A stretch of 64,000 nt of DNA, from positions 3,658,001 to 3,722,000 of the forward strand of contig PUFA01000022.1 in assembly GCA_003508835.1 (NCBI GenBank), written 5' to 3'. Source of the stretch: Eonycteris spelaea. Its lineage: Eukaryota > Chordata > Mammalia > Chiroptera > Pteropodidae. Below are positions 34,405-45,212 of this stretch, in pieces. Under the pieces are notes generated by a model that made no database searches, was not told the DNA's origin, and saw only the letters and a program-made list of their open reading frames with translations. A program made the position numbers and the translations under genes. The stretch's first letter is position 1. Each line of letters starts with the position of its first letter.

Positions 34405-34856
34405 AATGTAAGTTCCTCACCAAGGGCTACAAGGACTCACATCCCAATCTTTATCCTCCTGCCACCCCCCAGCCTCCGTCTTTCTTCACACTTGATCCCT
34501 CCACCATCCCAGTGCACCCAGGCCCCTGGGCCTTTGCTCCTGCTGCTTGGAATGTGCTCTCAGAAGCTCCCCCTGGCTGTAGTGTCGTCAACACCTGGTC
34601 TCAGAGAGGCCTTCTTGGACTGTCCTAGCAGAAGCGATGGTGCTTCTCCGCCATCACTCTCTGTCAGTTCCGAAGATTATTTTATTTCTTCTTAGTACTT
34701 AAAACTCTCTGAAATACTTACCTGTGTGTTTATTGTCTGTCCTCCCTATTAGAATGTAAACTTCACAAGAACATTGATTTTTGTCTTGAACTGAGACAGT
34801 GCTTAGTACCATGTAGGCGCCCAATAAATATTTGCCAAATTAATGAAAAAAACACT
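33885..34856 (+). mobile_element. L2 LINE, 3' 0.97 kb
   Basis: The fragment runs from the ORF2 reverse transcriptase core through the C-terminus and 3' UTR to the tail. Landmarks are TTGGTCTCCCTGCTTCCCAT, CCTGGGCCTTTGCTCCTGC, TTAGAATGTAAACTTCACAAG and CCCAATAAATATTTGCC. It is the best preserved L2 in the window. Confidence 0.9.
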
Positions 34857-37485
34857 ATGATGTTGTACCTTGATAATCTCTTTTTTAAAGGCTGGCAGTA
34901 GCTGTTGGATTCTACCAAATGCAGCTACCTTGCTATTACTTCTCACTCATAAGGGCCAGGCCCACGTTGCTGAGCCCAGGCACCTCCTGATTCACTCTCT
35001 GGTGTTCTCTGTATCAGCACCACACCCACCGAACGCTGGTCTGGCTTCAGTTAACGCAGGCTCCGTTTGGGTGCCTTGGAGGTGGAACTGAATGAAGCGC
35101 ACACAGACACCTGCTTTGTGGAGCTCGTGTCCCATGGATCTGGCCCACGTGTGCCTTTGCACAGTTGCCGATGCCGCACGAGCACGATGGGAATCACCCC
35201 TACACCAGGGCAGCCTCTATGGGAGTTTGTCCAGACAGTTCGTGAGTTTCCCCCATTTGTCAGAAATGTAGGGAGTTCCTTAACGGAAGCTGAGGCAGAG
35301 CCGGGGCTCGGGTAGTACCGGGACAGCCTTAGGAACGGGCGCGAACAGCAGAGCGGCGATGTCTGCCTGGCACTGCCCCGTGGCCTCGCCCTGCTGGGAG
35401 CACATCAGCCCTGTTGAAGAGGGACAAGTGGACTTAATTGCAGCTCCAGGGCGCAGAATAACCTAAGGGTGCCAGAATCCACTTCTGCCCAAGAAGGAGG
35501 GCCTCGTCTGCCCAAGGCTGCTGTTCTTGGTTTGTCTTTGTTGTCTGTGGGCAAAGCTGTATTTTAAATCTGAAATTGCAGTGAGTTCACTAGCAACGCT
35601 GTTAGAGACCATTTTTAATTAGAAAACTCTTGTACCGTCCAAGTTAACTCAATTATGAGAATAAAGCCTTTGTCTCAAAGAACAGCTAACTGCCAGGTTA
35701 GCTTCCAAAAAAAATTTTTTTTTTACCATATTTAGAATTATTTCATTATCCTAAAAAGAGTCAACTTCTTTTTCTCTACAAAAACTACCAGAACAAAGAG
35801 TGGTTCACTTGACAATACCCTTTCAGGCAGCCATTCTAGGAAGCATGAATGACAGGGTGGTGGAGTCCTCAGGGTTGCAGAGACAGGACATTCCAAAGCC
35901 CAGACCTGCCAGCACACCCTTTTCATGTGCACAGGCCAAGTACTGCCCCTCCCCCACTCCGCCCTCCCCCACCCACCCCTCTTTGTAAAGCCACTGCTTG
36001 GAGAGTTAAGGGTTATCTTAAGGGCAGAGCGAAATGATGTTCTGGAATTTTGGGTGGATTAGATGCGTATTCCCAGAGGGGCCACTTCTCTTAAATGGCC
36101 AAGCCTCTTGATATTTTAAGTATTTGTCATCTCTCCTGAGACTCTGTAGATTAATAATGAAAGGAGAAAGGAGGGAGGGGTGTTTTCTCTCTCTCTTTTC
36201 TCTTTTCTCTCCCTCTCTCTCTCTATGCTTAGTTTTTAAACTTTCTGCTGTTACAGAATTCTTCCTCCACATTTGCCATGTCACAGTCACTTGCATATAG
36301 AAGGCGGTGTTTGTGTCCCAAGGCCCAGGGCCATCATTCTGTCACTTCACCTGCCGAGTCTGACACCAGCTTACCCTCGAGTGCAGGGTTGTCCTAAATA
36401 CCACTGTGCCCTTCTGAACCTCTGGTTGAGAGATCGGTGCCCACAAATGCTGTTTTACCTTGTAGTTTCGTAGATCTCCTCTGAATAGTCCATTATAAAT
36501 GTAACAAAAGGAACAATATCAACAATGGCTCTCATTTTAGAAGAAGGGCAGATTCGTGACTTAACACCTAGAGATGCTAACTTTTCCTTCAGTTTCTTGT
36601 GCTTTTTAAAATAGCTGCTGAGATATCTCACATACGGCCTAAATTTAGTCACTTTATTGAGCACCTACGAATTTGGCTATAGAGAATTATTTTCAAATCA
36701 CAGCCATGTATAATTTTGGTTACTTGATTATGCCCATATATGAGCCCTCGTTCTTTTCCATAGATGTCCTTTAGGGTCTCTTTAGTTCTAAGCATTCGGT
36801 GATTCCAGAGAGTTCATGTTTGGGACTCATTTAGACCGTTTTTGGTCTGTGGACATTGTGAGGAACAAGGATGGCTGTGGTTGGCTTCCTGTATGCTTTC
36901 CCGCCTGCTTAGGAGTGAGAGTTGAGTTACCTGTGTATTATTTAAGGTCACTCATCTTAAGGGTAGTCCCTTAAGTAGGTAGTTATTCCAAATGTCAGTT
37001 CCGCCAGCACACAATAAACTCTCATGCTAGATTTCAGAGTTGGGTCCTGCTCAATTGCTCCTTGTCAGAGTTTCTAAAAACCTAGGCGCCTCCCCCCTCA
37101 ACAGTTATTTCTAGAGCTTGCAAATCCTAGTTTTTATTTAATCAAAGGGAACTTCATAGAAAAACAGCAGTATATGAAATATTCATTCACAACAGTGAGA
37201 GTGTGATTGAGGAAAGCAGCAGCTGCCCTGGGTCCATGGCTGTGAGAACACAATTACAATTTTAACACGTTTTGTGAAACACCCTTTTCTGTAGCGCTCA
37301 GCTTATAGTAGTTATATATGGTGCTTAAGTATAAACTCCTACATGAAGCCCTATGGTAAGTTTAATGAAAATGTCTTTTTTTTGTTTTTCCTGACAAATT
37401 CAAACATATTGACCTTAGGATTTTGATAGTTGCTGAGATTTCTATGCTTATTCTTAAAGTATATCTTCAGAATATTGAATGCAAA
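34857..37485. other. Repeat-poor sequence with a CpG cluster
   Basis: No transposon was recognised in 2.6 kb. A local cluster of CpG lies at about 35270-35400. A C-rich motif and a CT tract (36186-36228, TCTCTCTC with TTTTC spacers) are also present. No exon with both splice signals was found. Confidence 0.45.
35946..35979 (-). other. C-rich motif, G-quadruplex on the minus strand
   Basis: C-runs of 4, 5, 3, 5, 3 and 4 bases are separated by short loops over 34 bp. The minus strand meets the G-quadruplex rule with alternatives, and the plus strand could form an i-motif. It lies about 0.55 kb from the CpG cluster at 35270-35400. Confidence 0.6.
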
Positions 37486-37550
37486 GATTCTCAAATGTGT
37501 GCATAAGAATCAAATGATGAACTCGTTAAAAATGCGCATCAGGCTCGATT
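37486..37550 (+). mobile_element. MER5A-like hAT fragment, left half
   Basis: GATTCTCAAATGTGTGCATA followed by AGAATCAAATGATGAACTCG and TTAAAAATGCGCATCAGGCT matches the first third of MER5A. MER5A is a non-autonomous hAT-Charlie element that begins CAGTGGTTCTCAAA. The other half is at 38318-38400. Confidence 0.7.
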
Positions 37551-38312
37551 GTTGATGGACTTTTAGAAAGTACCAAGTTTTTGACTGTTAGGAACAGCGT
37601 GGCCGTTCTAGTGTGTGTCTTTGTGGCGCACGTGTGTGTGTATTTCTGTTGGGCATCTGTCTGGGAGTGGAGCTGCTGCATCATCAACTAGCCACACATT
37701 CAGCATTAGTCTGACACTGTCAAAAAGTGTTCCAAAGTGGTTGTGCTGGTCCTGATGTCAGTGTGTAAAAGCTTCCATTGCTCCACGTCCTCAGCAGCAC
37801 TTAGTGTTTTCTGTTTTAAATTTAGCCATCCCGGTGGTTATGGAGATGTATTTCGTTGTAATGTAGATTTTAGCTGAATGGATAAATGCACTTTGGTGTC
37901 ATCACACAGTGGAATACCATCCAGCCAAAGAGAATCAGCAGTCTACAACCTCACACAGCAATATGGACGAATCCACAAATAGAACTGGTGAAATGGAGCC
38001 AGACACAAAAGAACGCATATTGTATGATTTCATTTATAGGCAGTACAAAGAAAAAAAAAAAAAAGAGCCCAGATGAAACTGATCTCTGGCATTAGAAGTT
38101 AAGATAATAGTGGGGTGGGGAACCAGTAATGACTGGAAGGGAGTAGGTGGGACCTCTGGGATGTTGATAACGTTCTGGGTGTTGATCTGAGTGCTGGTTT
38201 CACAGATGAGTTTTGATGTGAGACTTCAGCCAGGTGTCCATGATAGTATGTGTACTTTTCTGTATTTACATTATACTTTATTAAAAGGTTTTTGTTTGTT
38301 TTTAAATCCTTT
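37551..38312 (+). mobile_element. L1 LINE 3' end with 5' inversion (twin priming)
   Basis: The right part (37875-38312) is sense L1: TGAATGGATAAATGCACTTTG, GTGGAATACCATCCAGCC, ATTGTATGATTTCATTTATAG, running to a TTTATTAAAAGG end. The left part (37551-37873) is antisense L1 ORF2: CCAAAGTGGTTGTGCTGGTC, CCTCAGCAGCACTTAGTG. In L1 coordinates the antisense piece ends where the sense piece begins (GTCCATCAAC then TGAATGG). This is one insertion with an inverted 5' portion, as made by twin priming. An A-run at 38050-38064 is internal. Confidence 0.8.
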
Positions 38313-38317
38313 GATGG

Positions 38318-38400
38318 GACCCGAGACTTTGCATGTTTAACAAGCGCATGGGTGGTTGGCATGCAGGTGGCCTGAAAGTGCACGTTGAGAAATATTAGTA
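38318..38400 (+). mobile_element. MER5A-like hAT fragment, right half
   Basis: GATGGGACCCGAGACTTTGC, ATGTTTAACAAGCGCATGGG and GTGCACGTTGAGAAATATTAG fit the MER5A 3' half. It continues the piece at 37486-37550, so the L1 inserted within MER5A. Confidence 0.65.
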
Positions 38401-39674
38401 ATGGCATTCAGTGCAGAATTTTTTTAATCATTCATCAGCTCTTCCAGATAATTTAACCAGCTGCTTTGTACACTGCAGCTATTTTAGGTCATTTCAGAGG
38501 TGGTTTCAGAACCCCCTACCTTTTACCTTCTGAGAGTGAATCAATCCTGGAAAATGAAAACACTGAGTTCTGTGTGGGAAAGAGCTGCAGCTTATACTCG
38601 ATGTGGAAAGGACAATCAAGTGAGAAATAAATCCATTAGGTGGGAAGGAAAACCCCATCTAGTGCTGGAACCATAGAAACTCTCTCTGGGAGGAGGACTG
38701 ATCGTTGCTGGTGAAAGCCCATTTCATTAATTTAGCCAAGAGTGATAGAATGTGTCTGGGTCTGAAGCATTTGGTGGCGGCTGTGTAAAAATTAGGTTAA
38801 GGACTGAATCAAAATCTCTTCCAATTACACGGAGGAACCTTAGACTGCAGATAACTGTAAAGGTGTTGCTGTGGCCACTAAAAGTCCCCCACACAGGAAG
38901 GCCTGCGTCAGCTTTCATTTCATCACCAAGGGGAAGAACAGAGGTACTGACACAGTTATGGGCAAGTTATTAAGGGGAACAAAAACAGTAAAATAAAAAT
39001 CACTCATAGCTTGCTCTGTCCACCCAAGTTCTGAGAAAGGGTTCTCAAATGTCAAGAGGGAAAGGCTTCTTTACTAATAAAAAACCGTCAGCTTTTAAAG
39101 AGCCATTATTCTCATGTCGATACAGGGTATAGGCAGTATAACCTGATTTACTTATAGGCAGGCTGATATTAAGCTAATATTCACCAGTGAGGCTGTGCCA
39201 GTTATTAAAAAATTGAAATTGTGTCATACCTGTTGTAAAAAAAGACAGAGTCAGGGGTTCCCTGAGAGACCCCTCCTCCCCCCCCACTACCCATACCTCC
39301 TGGCACCTCTGGGATCCCTCAGACCTCTGGACAGTACAGCAGCTAAAGGATTCATGTCTGACAGTTCAGGGTCCCCAGCTCTATAGCCACCAGCTGCCTC
39401 GGATACCTGCGAAGGGGGAGAAGTGGCCTAGTTTGGGAGGGTGGCATATGGGACCCTATCTACATTCCTTTCTTCCTCTATATCTTTTCACTGACAATCC
39501 TCCCTTCCCGAATTCTACTTCTTTTGTAATTTCTCATCCTTTGGCAGTTTCTAATGAAGTCATATTCTTAGGCATTGAAGGGTCAGTAATTAAATGTAGA
39601 TGTTTGCCATTAGGTTAACCTTTGATTCTGTCAGTCCTAAATATCTAGCATCTCACAATGCTCTCTGATTCACC
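38401..39674. other. Unique sequence, no gene seen
   Basis: No repeat or exon was recognised. Opposed short frames at 38727-38918 and 38752-38973 are unremarkable. Confidence 0.5.
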
Positions 39675-40150
39675 CATTCACTCACTCCCTCGCTTGTTCA
39701 GCAAACATCTGCGGAATGCCTGCCCTTGACAGGCACTGCGCTAACCAGTAAAATCCCATCCTCGGCCTGCAATCTGTGGGGACGCCCAGTCCTTACAGAA
39801 TGCAATGCAGTGGTAGTTCTGTGCGAGAGTATAAGCGGAGTATGATGAAGGGCCAGCAAAGGTAGCCTGTGGTGGGTCTGAGAAGACTTCCTGGAAGAGG
39901 TGGTTTGAGCTTAGTCTTAATGGAAGAGTAGAAGTTAGCCAGATGGGGGTGGGGAGTGGAAGACATTTTGGGTAAAGGAGACTGAATGAACAAAGTAAGA
40001 AGTAGCATAGTTTGTGCCGGCAGCTGAGTGTAAAGTGTGAGACAAGGTTGGTAGAAGGTGAGACCTGAGAAGAAGGTAGGGTCAAGAACGCTGCTGGTTC
40101 TGTAAGTGAGAGGCTTTTGACTCACCAGGGTGCAGCCAAGTAATGTGTTA
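39675..40150 (-). mobile_element. L2 LINE 3' part, antisense
   Basis: The left end (TCACTCACTCCCTCGCTTGT, CTGCCCTTGACAGGCACTGC) is the reverse complement of the L2 tail. It continues into ORF2 with AAGACTTCCTGGAAGAGGTG and GACCTGAGAAGAAGGTAGGG. The minus-strand frames at 39741-40085 and 39793-40125 lie in the L2 sense direction but need stop read-through to cover it. Confidence 0.75.
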
Positions 40151-41884
40151 CTAATAAAGTATTCAGTTTGTGATGGCTTTATTCCTTAAGAAACTTAAAT
40201 TAGAACAAATTCAAGGTTATCCCTGTAATGTGGTGACTCTCCCCCACTGGCGTTCCATATGCTTTCCTGAGACAGAGAGAGAGGAAGGGCTGGAGCGAGG
40301 GCTATGAGCCAGGGCTTGCGAATCACTCTCTGCTCACCGCATCCAGGCAGCCAGCTCACGGCGTTTCTGCGCTTTCCTTCCTTACCAAGAGTTTGGGGTT
40401 TCATCCTTTCGGGTGGGTACCCAGGGTACGGCTCACCTCCTTGAGTCTGTATGACCCTGTTGGTGGTGATGAGAGGACCTCGGCTGTAGAACAGGGAGCA
40501 GGGCAAGCGTTGCCTTACTGTGGGCCCACGTGCATCTTATGGCAGGTCCTCTGGCTCCACAGAGCAGTGATCGGGTTCCCGTGGGCAAGGAAATCTCAGC
40601 CACACACTCGCAATGTAGTTGTTTCTCAGATAAATTGCATATGTTTATTGCTGCACTAATATATTGTGCCCATTTAAAAATACTCCAAAGTGGAAATTGT
40701 AAAAGGATAAGATAAAAATGAGATTAAAATATTTAGAATGTTTTATTTGCTTTTGATAAACAAAACCTCATGACTGAATGTGTCTCATAATTTTTTTAAA
40801 AATTTGGTTTATACTTTTACACTATCGTTTCTAGTCTTACTCTAAGATTATTTTAGTTTTTGGTTTTAACGTCTGATGTGGATGGGAAAGGTCTCATTCT
40901 GCAATGTTGCGCCAAATAGAAGTGCACTTCTTATTAATCACGGGACTCAGTTCCAGTTTGGCATGGTCATTATGCAGACGTTTTTGCCAAAGTTCAAGTC
41001 AGTTTCTTTTCTTTACTCCTGGTATCAGTTGTTCCTGTAAGCTATTGGAAGGGGTGCATACTTTTCATAGTGTAATAGGTTCAATATCTGCTGAACCTCT
41101 GTTTTAACGTTTTAAAAATAGGTTAGTAAATTCTATAACCCAAATCTTTAAAGTGTTCTAATACAAATGTTTGTACATGTGACCCCTTCATGTCATTTCG
41201 GGCCATAAAATCACAAAATGATGGCAACATTTTTAAATGTCCATTTTCAAATTTCTCTTCAGTAGGAGTTGCTTTTGAAAAAGTTATCTTCTCACTTGTG
41301 AAAATGTTAAGTTTACTTTGAAGGGATTAAATTGAATTAGTGTTGTTTTTGTTCCCTAAAACAACCACAAGATAGCATCTGATATGGTCAAAGAAAAGAG
41401 CAGCAAATGCAGGCTATTTGTCTTTTTGTAAAAGAAAAAAAAAAAGGCCTCTTATTTAAGTGTGGCAGTTTGGAAATTGGCCCAGTTGGATGCTCGAACC
41501 AGTGAGAGAAAGGAGTCCAGGAGGTCCGAGCTTTCCAGCTTGGACAACTGCATGAATGGTGGTGTCACCAAATGAGGTGGTGGAGAAGAGGTGGGGGCAA
41601 GTTTCGGAAGATGCTGGTGAGACACCGAGTGGAACTTTGGAATTCCTGAGAGTTCAGCTGCTGAGCTACAACTGTTTGTATTCCTCCTGCTCTATGTCCA
41701 ACACATTAGATACCAAACGCGTCCTTGACTTTAGGCCCTAAATTTACTCTTCCCTTCTGTTCTTCCATCTCTGTCCATGACACCACCATCATCTGTCACT
41801 TAAGACTAAAAACTTCAGAGCCGTATGTGACTCATCTTTTGTTTTCATCTCTGTCCAGTGGGTAATTAAGACCGCCCAGCTGTC
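40151..41884. other. Unique sequence, no gene seen
   Basis: No repeat was recognised. The segment 40190-40640 is moderately GC-rich, and 40640-41460 is A+T-rich. Confidence 0.5.
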
Positions 41885-42245
41885 ATTTTCTCAGGTATTT
41901 ATTGAGCACCTCCTCCGTGCCAGGATATAGCCCTGAGAATGTAAGTGTGAAGAAATCAGACAGGGCCCTTGCTCTCATGGAGCTTATATTCTGTCTGGGG
42001 AAAATAGTTAATAAATAAATATGTAAACAAGAAAATAATCAGATTCTGGCAAGTGCTCAGAGGGGCATTAAAGCAAGTGGTAGAACGCTGCCTGCGTGTC
42101 TGGGGGGTGCCAGCTAAGGCGAGGTCTGAAGGTCTGTGCACTACTATGGGAAGGAAGCTTTCCAGGCAGGAGGGCCCATGCTCTGGATGAGCTCGCTGAG
42201 TTCCGGGAACGGAAGGAAGGCCAGAGTGGCCAGGGCTTGGTGGCG
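41885..42245 (-). mobile_element. L2 LINE 3' part, antisense
   Basis: TATTTATTGAGCACCTCCTCC, CCTTGCTCTCATGGAGCTTA and TATTCTGTCTGGGGAAAATAG, then AGTTAATAAATAAATATGTAA, follow reverse-complement L2 closely before decaying. Confidence 0.8.
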
Positions 42246-42483
42246 ATGTTGGTGGCATAACGCTTATAGGCAGGTGCTCCTCACACCTGCCTGTTATATG
42301 ATGCCCTTTAACCTTCCCCCTTTTTACTCTCCCCAGACTAGTTTGCAAACAAATACCTAATTAGCCTTCAATAATTGTGGAGTAGTGGCTGGCTTTCAGG
42401 GGTCAAAGCAGCATAGGGGCTGTGTGCTCCTGGGAGGTTTCATGGGGCCTTGGGATGAAGTGACATCTCTTGTTGCCCTCTAA
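42246..42483. other. Short unassigned spacer
   Basis: Nothing was recognised between the L2 and the LTR. Confidence 0.4.
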
Positions 42484-42965
42484 TGTTTATTAGTTTTCTA
42501 TTAGTGCTCTAACACATTGCCATAAACTTGGTGGCTTAAAACAACACCGTTTTTTCTCATTGTTTTGGAGGTCAGACGTTTGCTGTGAGTCTCGCTGGGG
42601 TTGCATTGATACGCTGGCAGAGCTGTACTCTTTTTTTGGAGGCTATAGGGAGAATCCATTTCCTAACCTTTTTTCCAGCTTCCAGAGGCACCCACATTCC
42701 TTAGCTTGTGTCCCTGTCCTGCATTCTCAAAGCCAGTAGGATACCTTCCTCCAGTCTCTCTCTGACTTTGACCCTCATGCCCTCACTTATAAGGATTCTT
42801 GTGATTACATTGGGCAATGGGATAAACCAGGATGGAAAAATCCGCCCATCTCCAGGTTCACTCATTAGTAACCTTATTTCCCAGTTAACATGTACAGTAT
42901 TCACAGGTTTGAGGGATTAGGATGTACATGGATATCTCTAGGGGGTCATTATCCTGCCTGCCATA
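42484..42965 (-). mobile_element. MLT1-like (ERVL-MaLR) LTR, antisense
   Basis: The left end is TGTTTATTAGTTTTCTATTA, followed by TTGGTGGCTTAAAACAACAC, GATTCTTGTGATTACATTGG and the end ATCCTGCCTGCCATA. These are the reverse complement of a full MaLR-type LTR. The 5-bp flanks do not match, so the target duplication has decayed. Confidence 0.8.
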
Positions 42966-43969
42966 CCATACTTCTTTGACATATAAGATTTATCAGATAT
43001 TTATGAGTAATGGGAACTTCCTCCAAATTAAAATGTCATAAGACTAAGAGAAAGCCTGCCATGGGAATGTGATGGCCTTGGCTCTGTAAACATGGGGAAG
43101 CTGTGCCCGTCGGTGGAGCAGGATTGCTAGTTTTTCCTGCGAGGGCAGCTGAATGTGGGATGATGAGAATAGCAGTCACAGTTCTTGGACAGAGCTGGAA
43201 AATCAGGCAACATTTCTTGTCGTCATTTATTTTGTACCCAGATGGAGAGTTAGATCATTGCCCTTTAAGGTACCTCCTAACCCTGAGAGTTTATGATCTT
43301 CCTGTTTGGTGAGATGACTTCCAAGAGAGGGTGCATTGTTGGAGGATGTGGAAATAAAAGGAATCATGCTAGATAGCACTAATTCTGATTTTTCAGAAGA
43401 GTTATTATTAAGTTGTATTTAGTGAACATATTCTGTCTTCTCCACACTTGGAAATTTATAGGGAGAAAGATACCACAGTGTTCCTCAGTGAGGCATTCTT
43501 TTGTTGTCTTCAACCTCTAAGTGATGTCTACATGCCAAAGTAGCTATTATTTGGCAGGAAATGCAAGTAAAATCCCATTATATTGATCTCCATTAGACAA
43601 TGACCATATGTCTTGAATTTCTGGAATAGTTCTCATTTCATACCACTTTATTCTTCTCAATAAAGAATTAATTAAATGTGTAACTAAATACAGCTTAATT
43701 TTATATCTTGAAAGACTTTTAATACAAATAATTTCACAAATCAGAAAAAGATCCTCTATCTTAATCCATCTTAATTATTGGTTTGGGCAAATGTAGTCAA
43801 GTATCTCTTTTCCTAGTGGTAGAATTTTTTTCCTGAATAATGATATTGCTACAAAATTATATTGTAGGGCTAGACACAAACAAAACTTATTTCCAGGTTC
43901 TCTGTATAAGCAGCAAATTGGTACCCAGTGATGAATTTACTTTGAAAATGGATAAGATAAAGAAACATT
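42966..43969. other. Unique sequence, no gene seen
   Basis: No repeat or exon was recognised. Confidence 0.5.
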
Positions 43970-44212
43970 AAGAATAATGACATCCAATGTGTATTAAACA
44001 CCTAACATAATTTAGGCACTGCACTAAGTGCTTTACATATATGGCTTTGTTTAGTCTGAAAGATGAAAACTATGAAGTATCTCTTCCTTGTCCATATTAT
44101 AGGTGTGGAAGCTGATAAGGCACTTGGAGCAATGCGTCCTAATAATATGTAAAGCTAGAAGGGGGAGAAATGATATTTAGATGAATCCACTGCCTCCTAA
44201 TTCTGATTCAAT
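43970..44212 (-). mobile_element. MIR SINE, antisense
   Basis: GTGTATTAAACACCTAACAT, TTTAGGCACTGCACTAAGTGC and TTTACATATATGGC follow the reverse-complement MIR tail. The head, around 44190, is degraded. Confidence 0.75.
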
Positions 44213-44404
44213 CCTAAGCCTTTCTTCCTTCAAGGACCTCATGGAGGAGGAGAGGCTTGGGGATACAGGTGGGTTTTGAGGGGGTGGTGCTTGGGACAAC
44301 TGATCACAGCGGTGTCTGAAAAGGATACAAGCCCCTGAGCTGCAGAGAGGCAGCGAGAGTTTCTCACCAGATAGGGACCCAAGACCCTGGTGTGCGGGGT
44401 TGCA

Positions 44405-45212
44405 GAGCTCTTACTTTGGCTTTCGTGATGGAGACTTGGTCAGTCACTCCCACCTGCCCCATTCCAGGAAATGGCTCACCCTCCGCCCAGCTATTCACAC
44501 TTACGCTAGGAGTCACCTGCAGTTTCTCTCTCCCTTTCCCCTCAAATTCTACTCTTCAGTGGGTCGCGGGTGTCCTAACTTAAAATGCATCTAGAATCTT
44601 AGCTTTCTGTCCTCTGTAGTAACTGCCACCTCCCTTGGTCCAGAGGTTCATCTCCTCCTCCTTGAACCACCATAGCAGATTCCTAACTGACTTTCCTGCT
44701 TCCACTCCTGCTTGCCTAAAATCCCACCCTTAAGTCAGCTTTTAAAAACACAGGTCAGATTAGGTCAGATTATGTCTTTCCTACTGCATTTGGAATAAAA
44801 TCCCAGTTCCTTAACATGGCATGCAAGGCCCCGTGTAGGCCGGGTCTCGTCCACTTCTCTGATCTCATTTTGCATCCCTTACATCTCTCTGCATCCTTTC
44901 TCACCTCGGGGCCGACTTTTCACCTGTGTTCCCTCTGCGGGATCACCTCCTTCCTTAGGTAGTTAACGTGATCTCTTCAGAGAGGCTTCAAGTAAGCAAC
45001 CTTCACATGTACCTCTCAGACATTCTGTCACATCACCCTTTCAAGTGTTTATATGTAGCAAGTATTCCAATCTATTATTTTATTTGCAAGCTTATCACTC
45101 TTTTGTTTATCTGTCCCACTGGAAGGATGGATCTTATCTGTCTAAATCCTCAGAGCCAGCACGGTGCCTGACAATTTATAAAGTTCATTAAATATTTGTT
45201 AAAGAAATTTTT
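44405..45212 (+). mobile_element. L2 LINE, 3' 0.8 kb
   Basis: The order is that of L2 ORF2 C-terminus and 3' UTR: GATTCCTAACTGACTTTCCTG, GTCAGATTATGTCTTTCC, AACATGGCATGCAAGGCCCC, TTCAGAGAGGCTTCAAG, ending CGGTGCCTGACAATTTATAA and TTAAATATTTGTTAAAG. No long frame persists. Confidence 0.85.
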
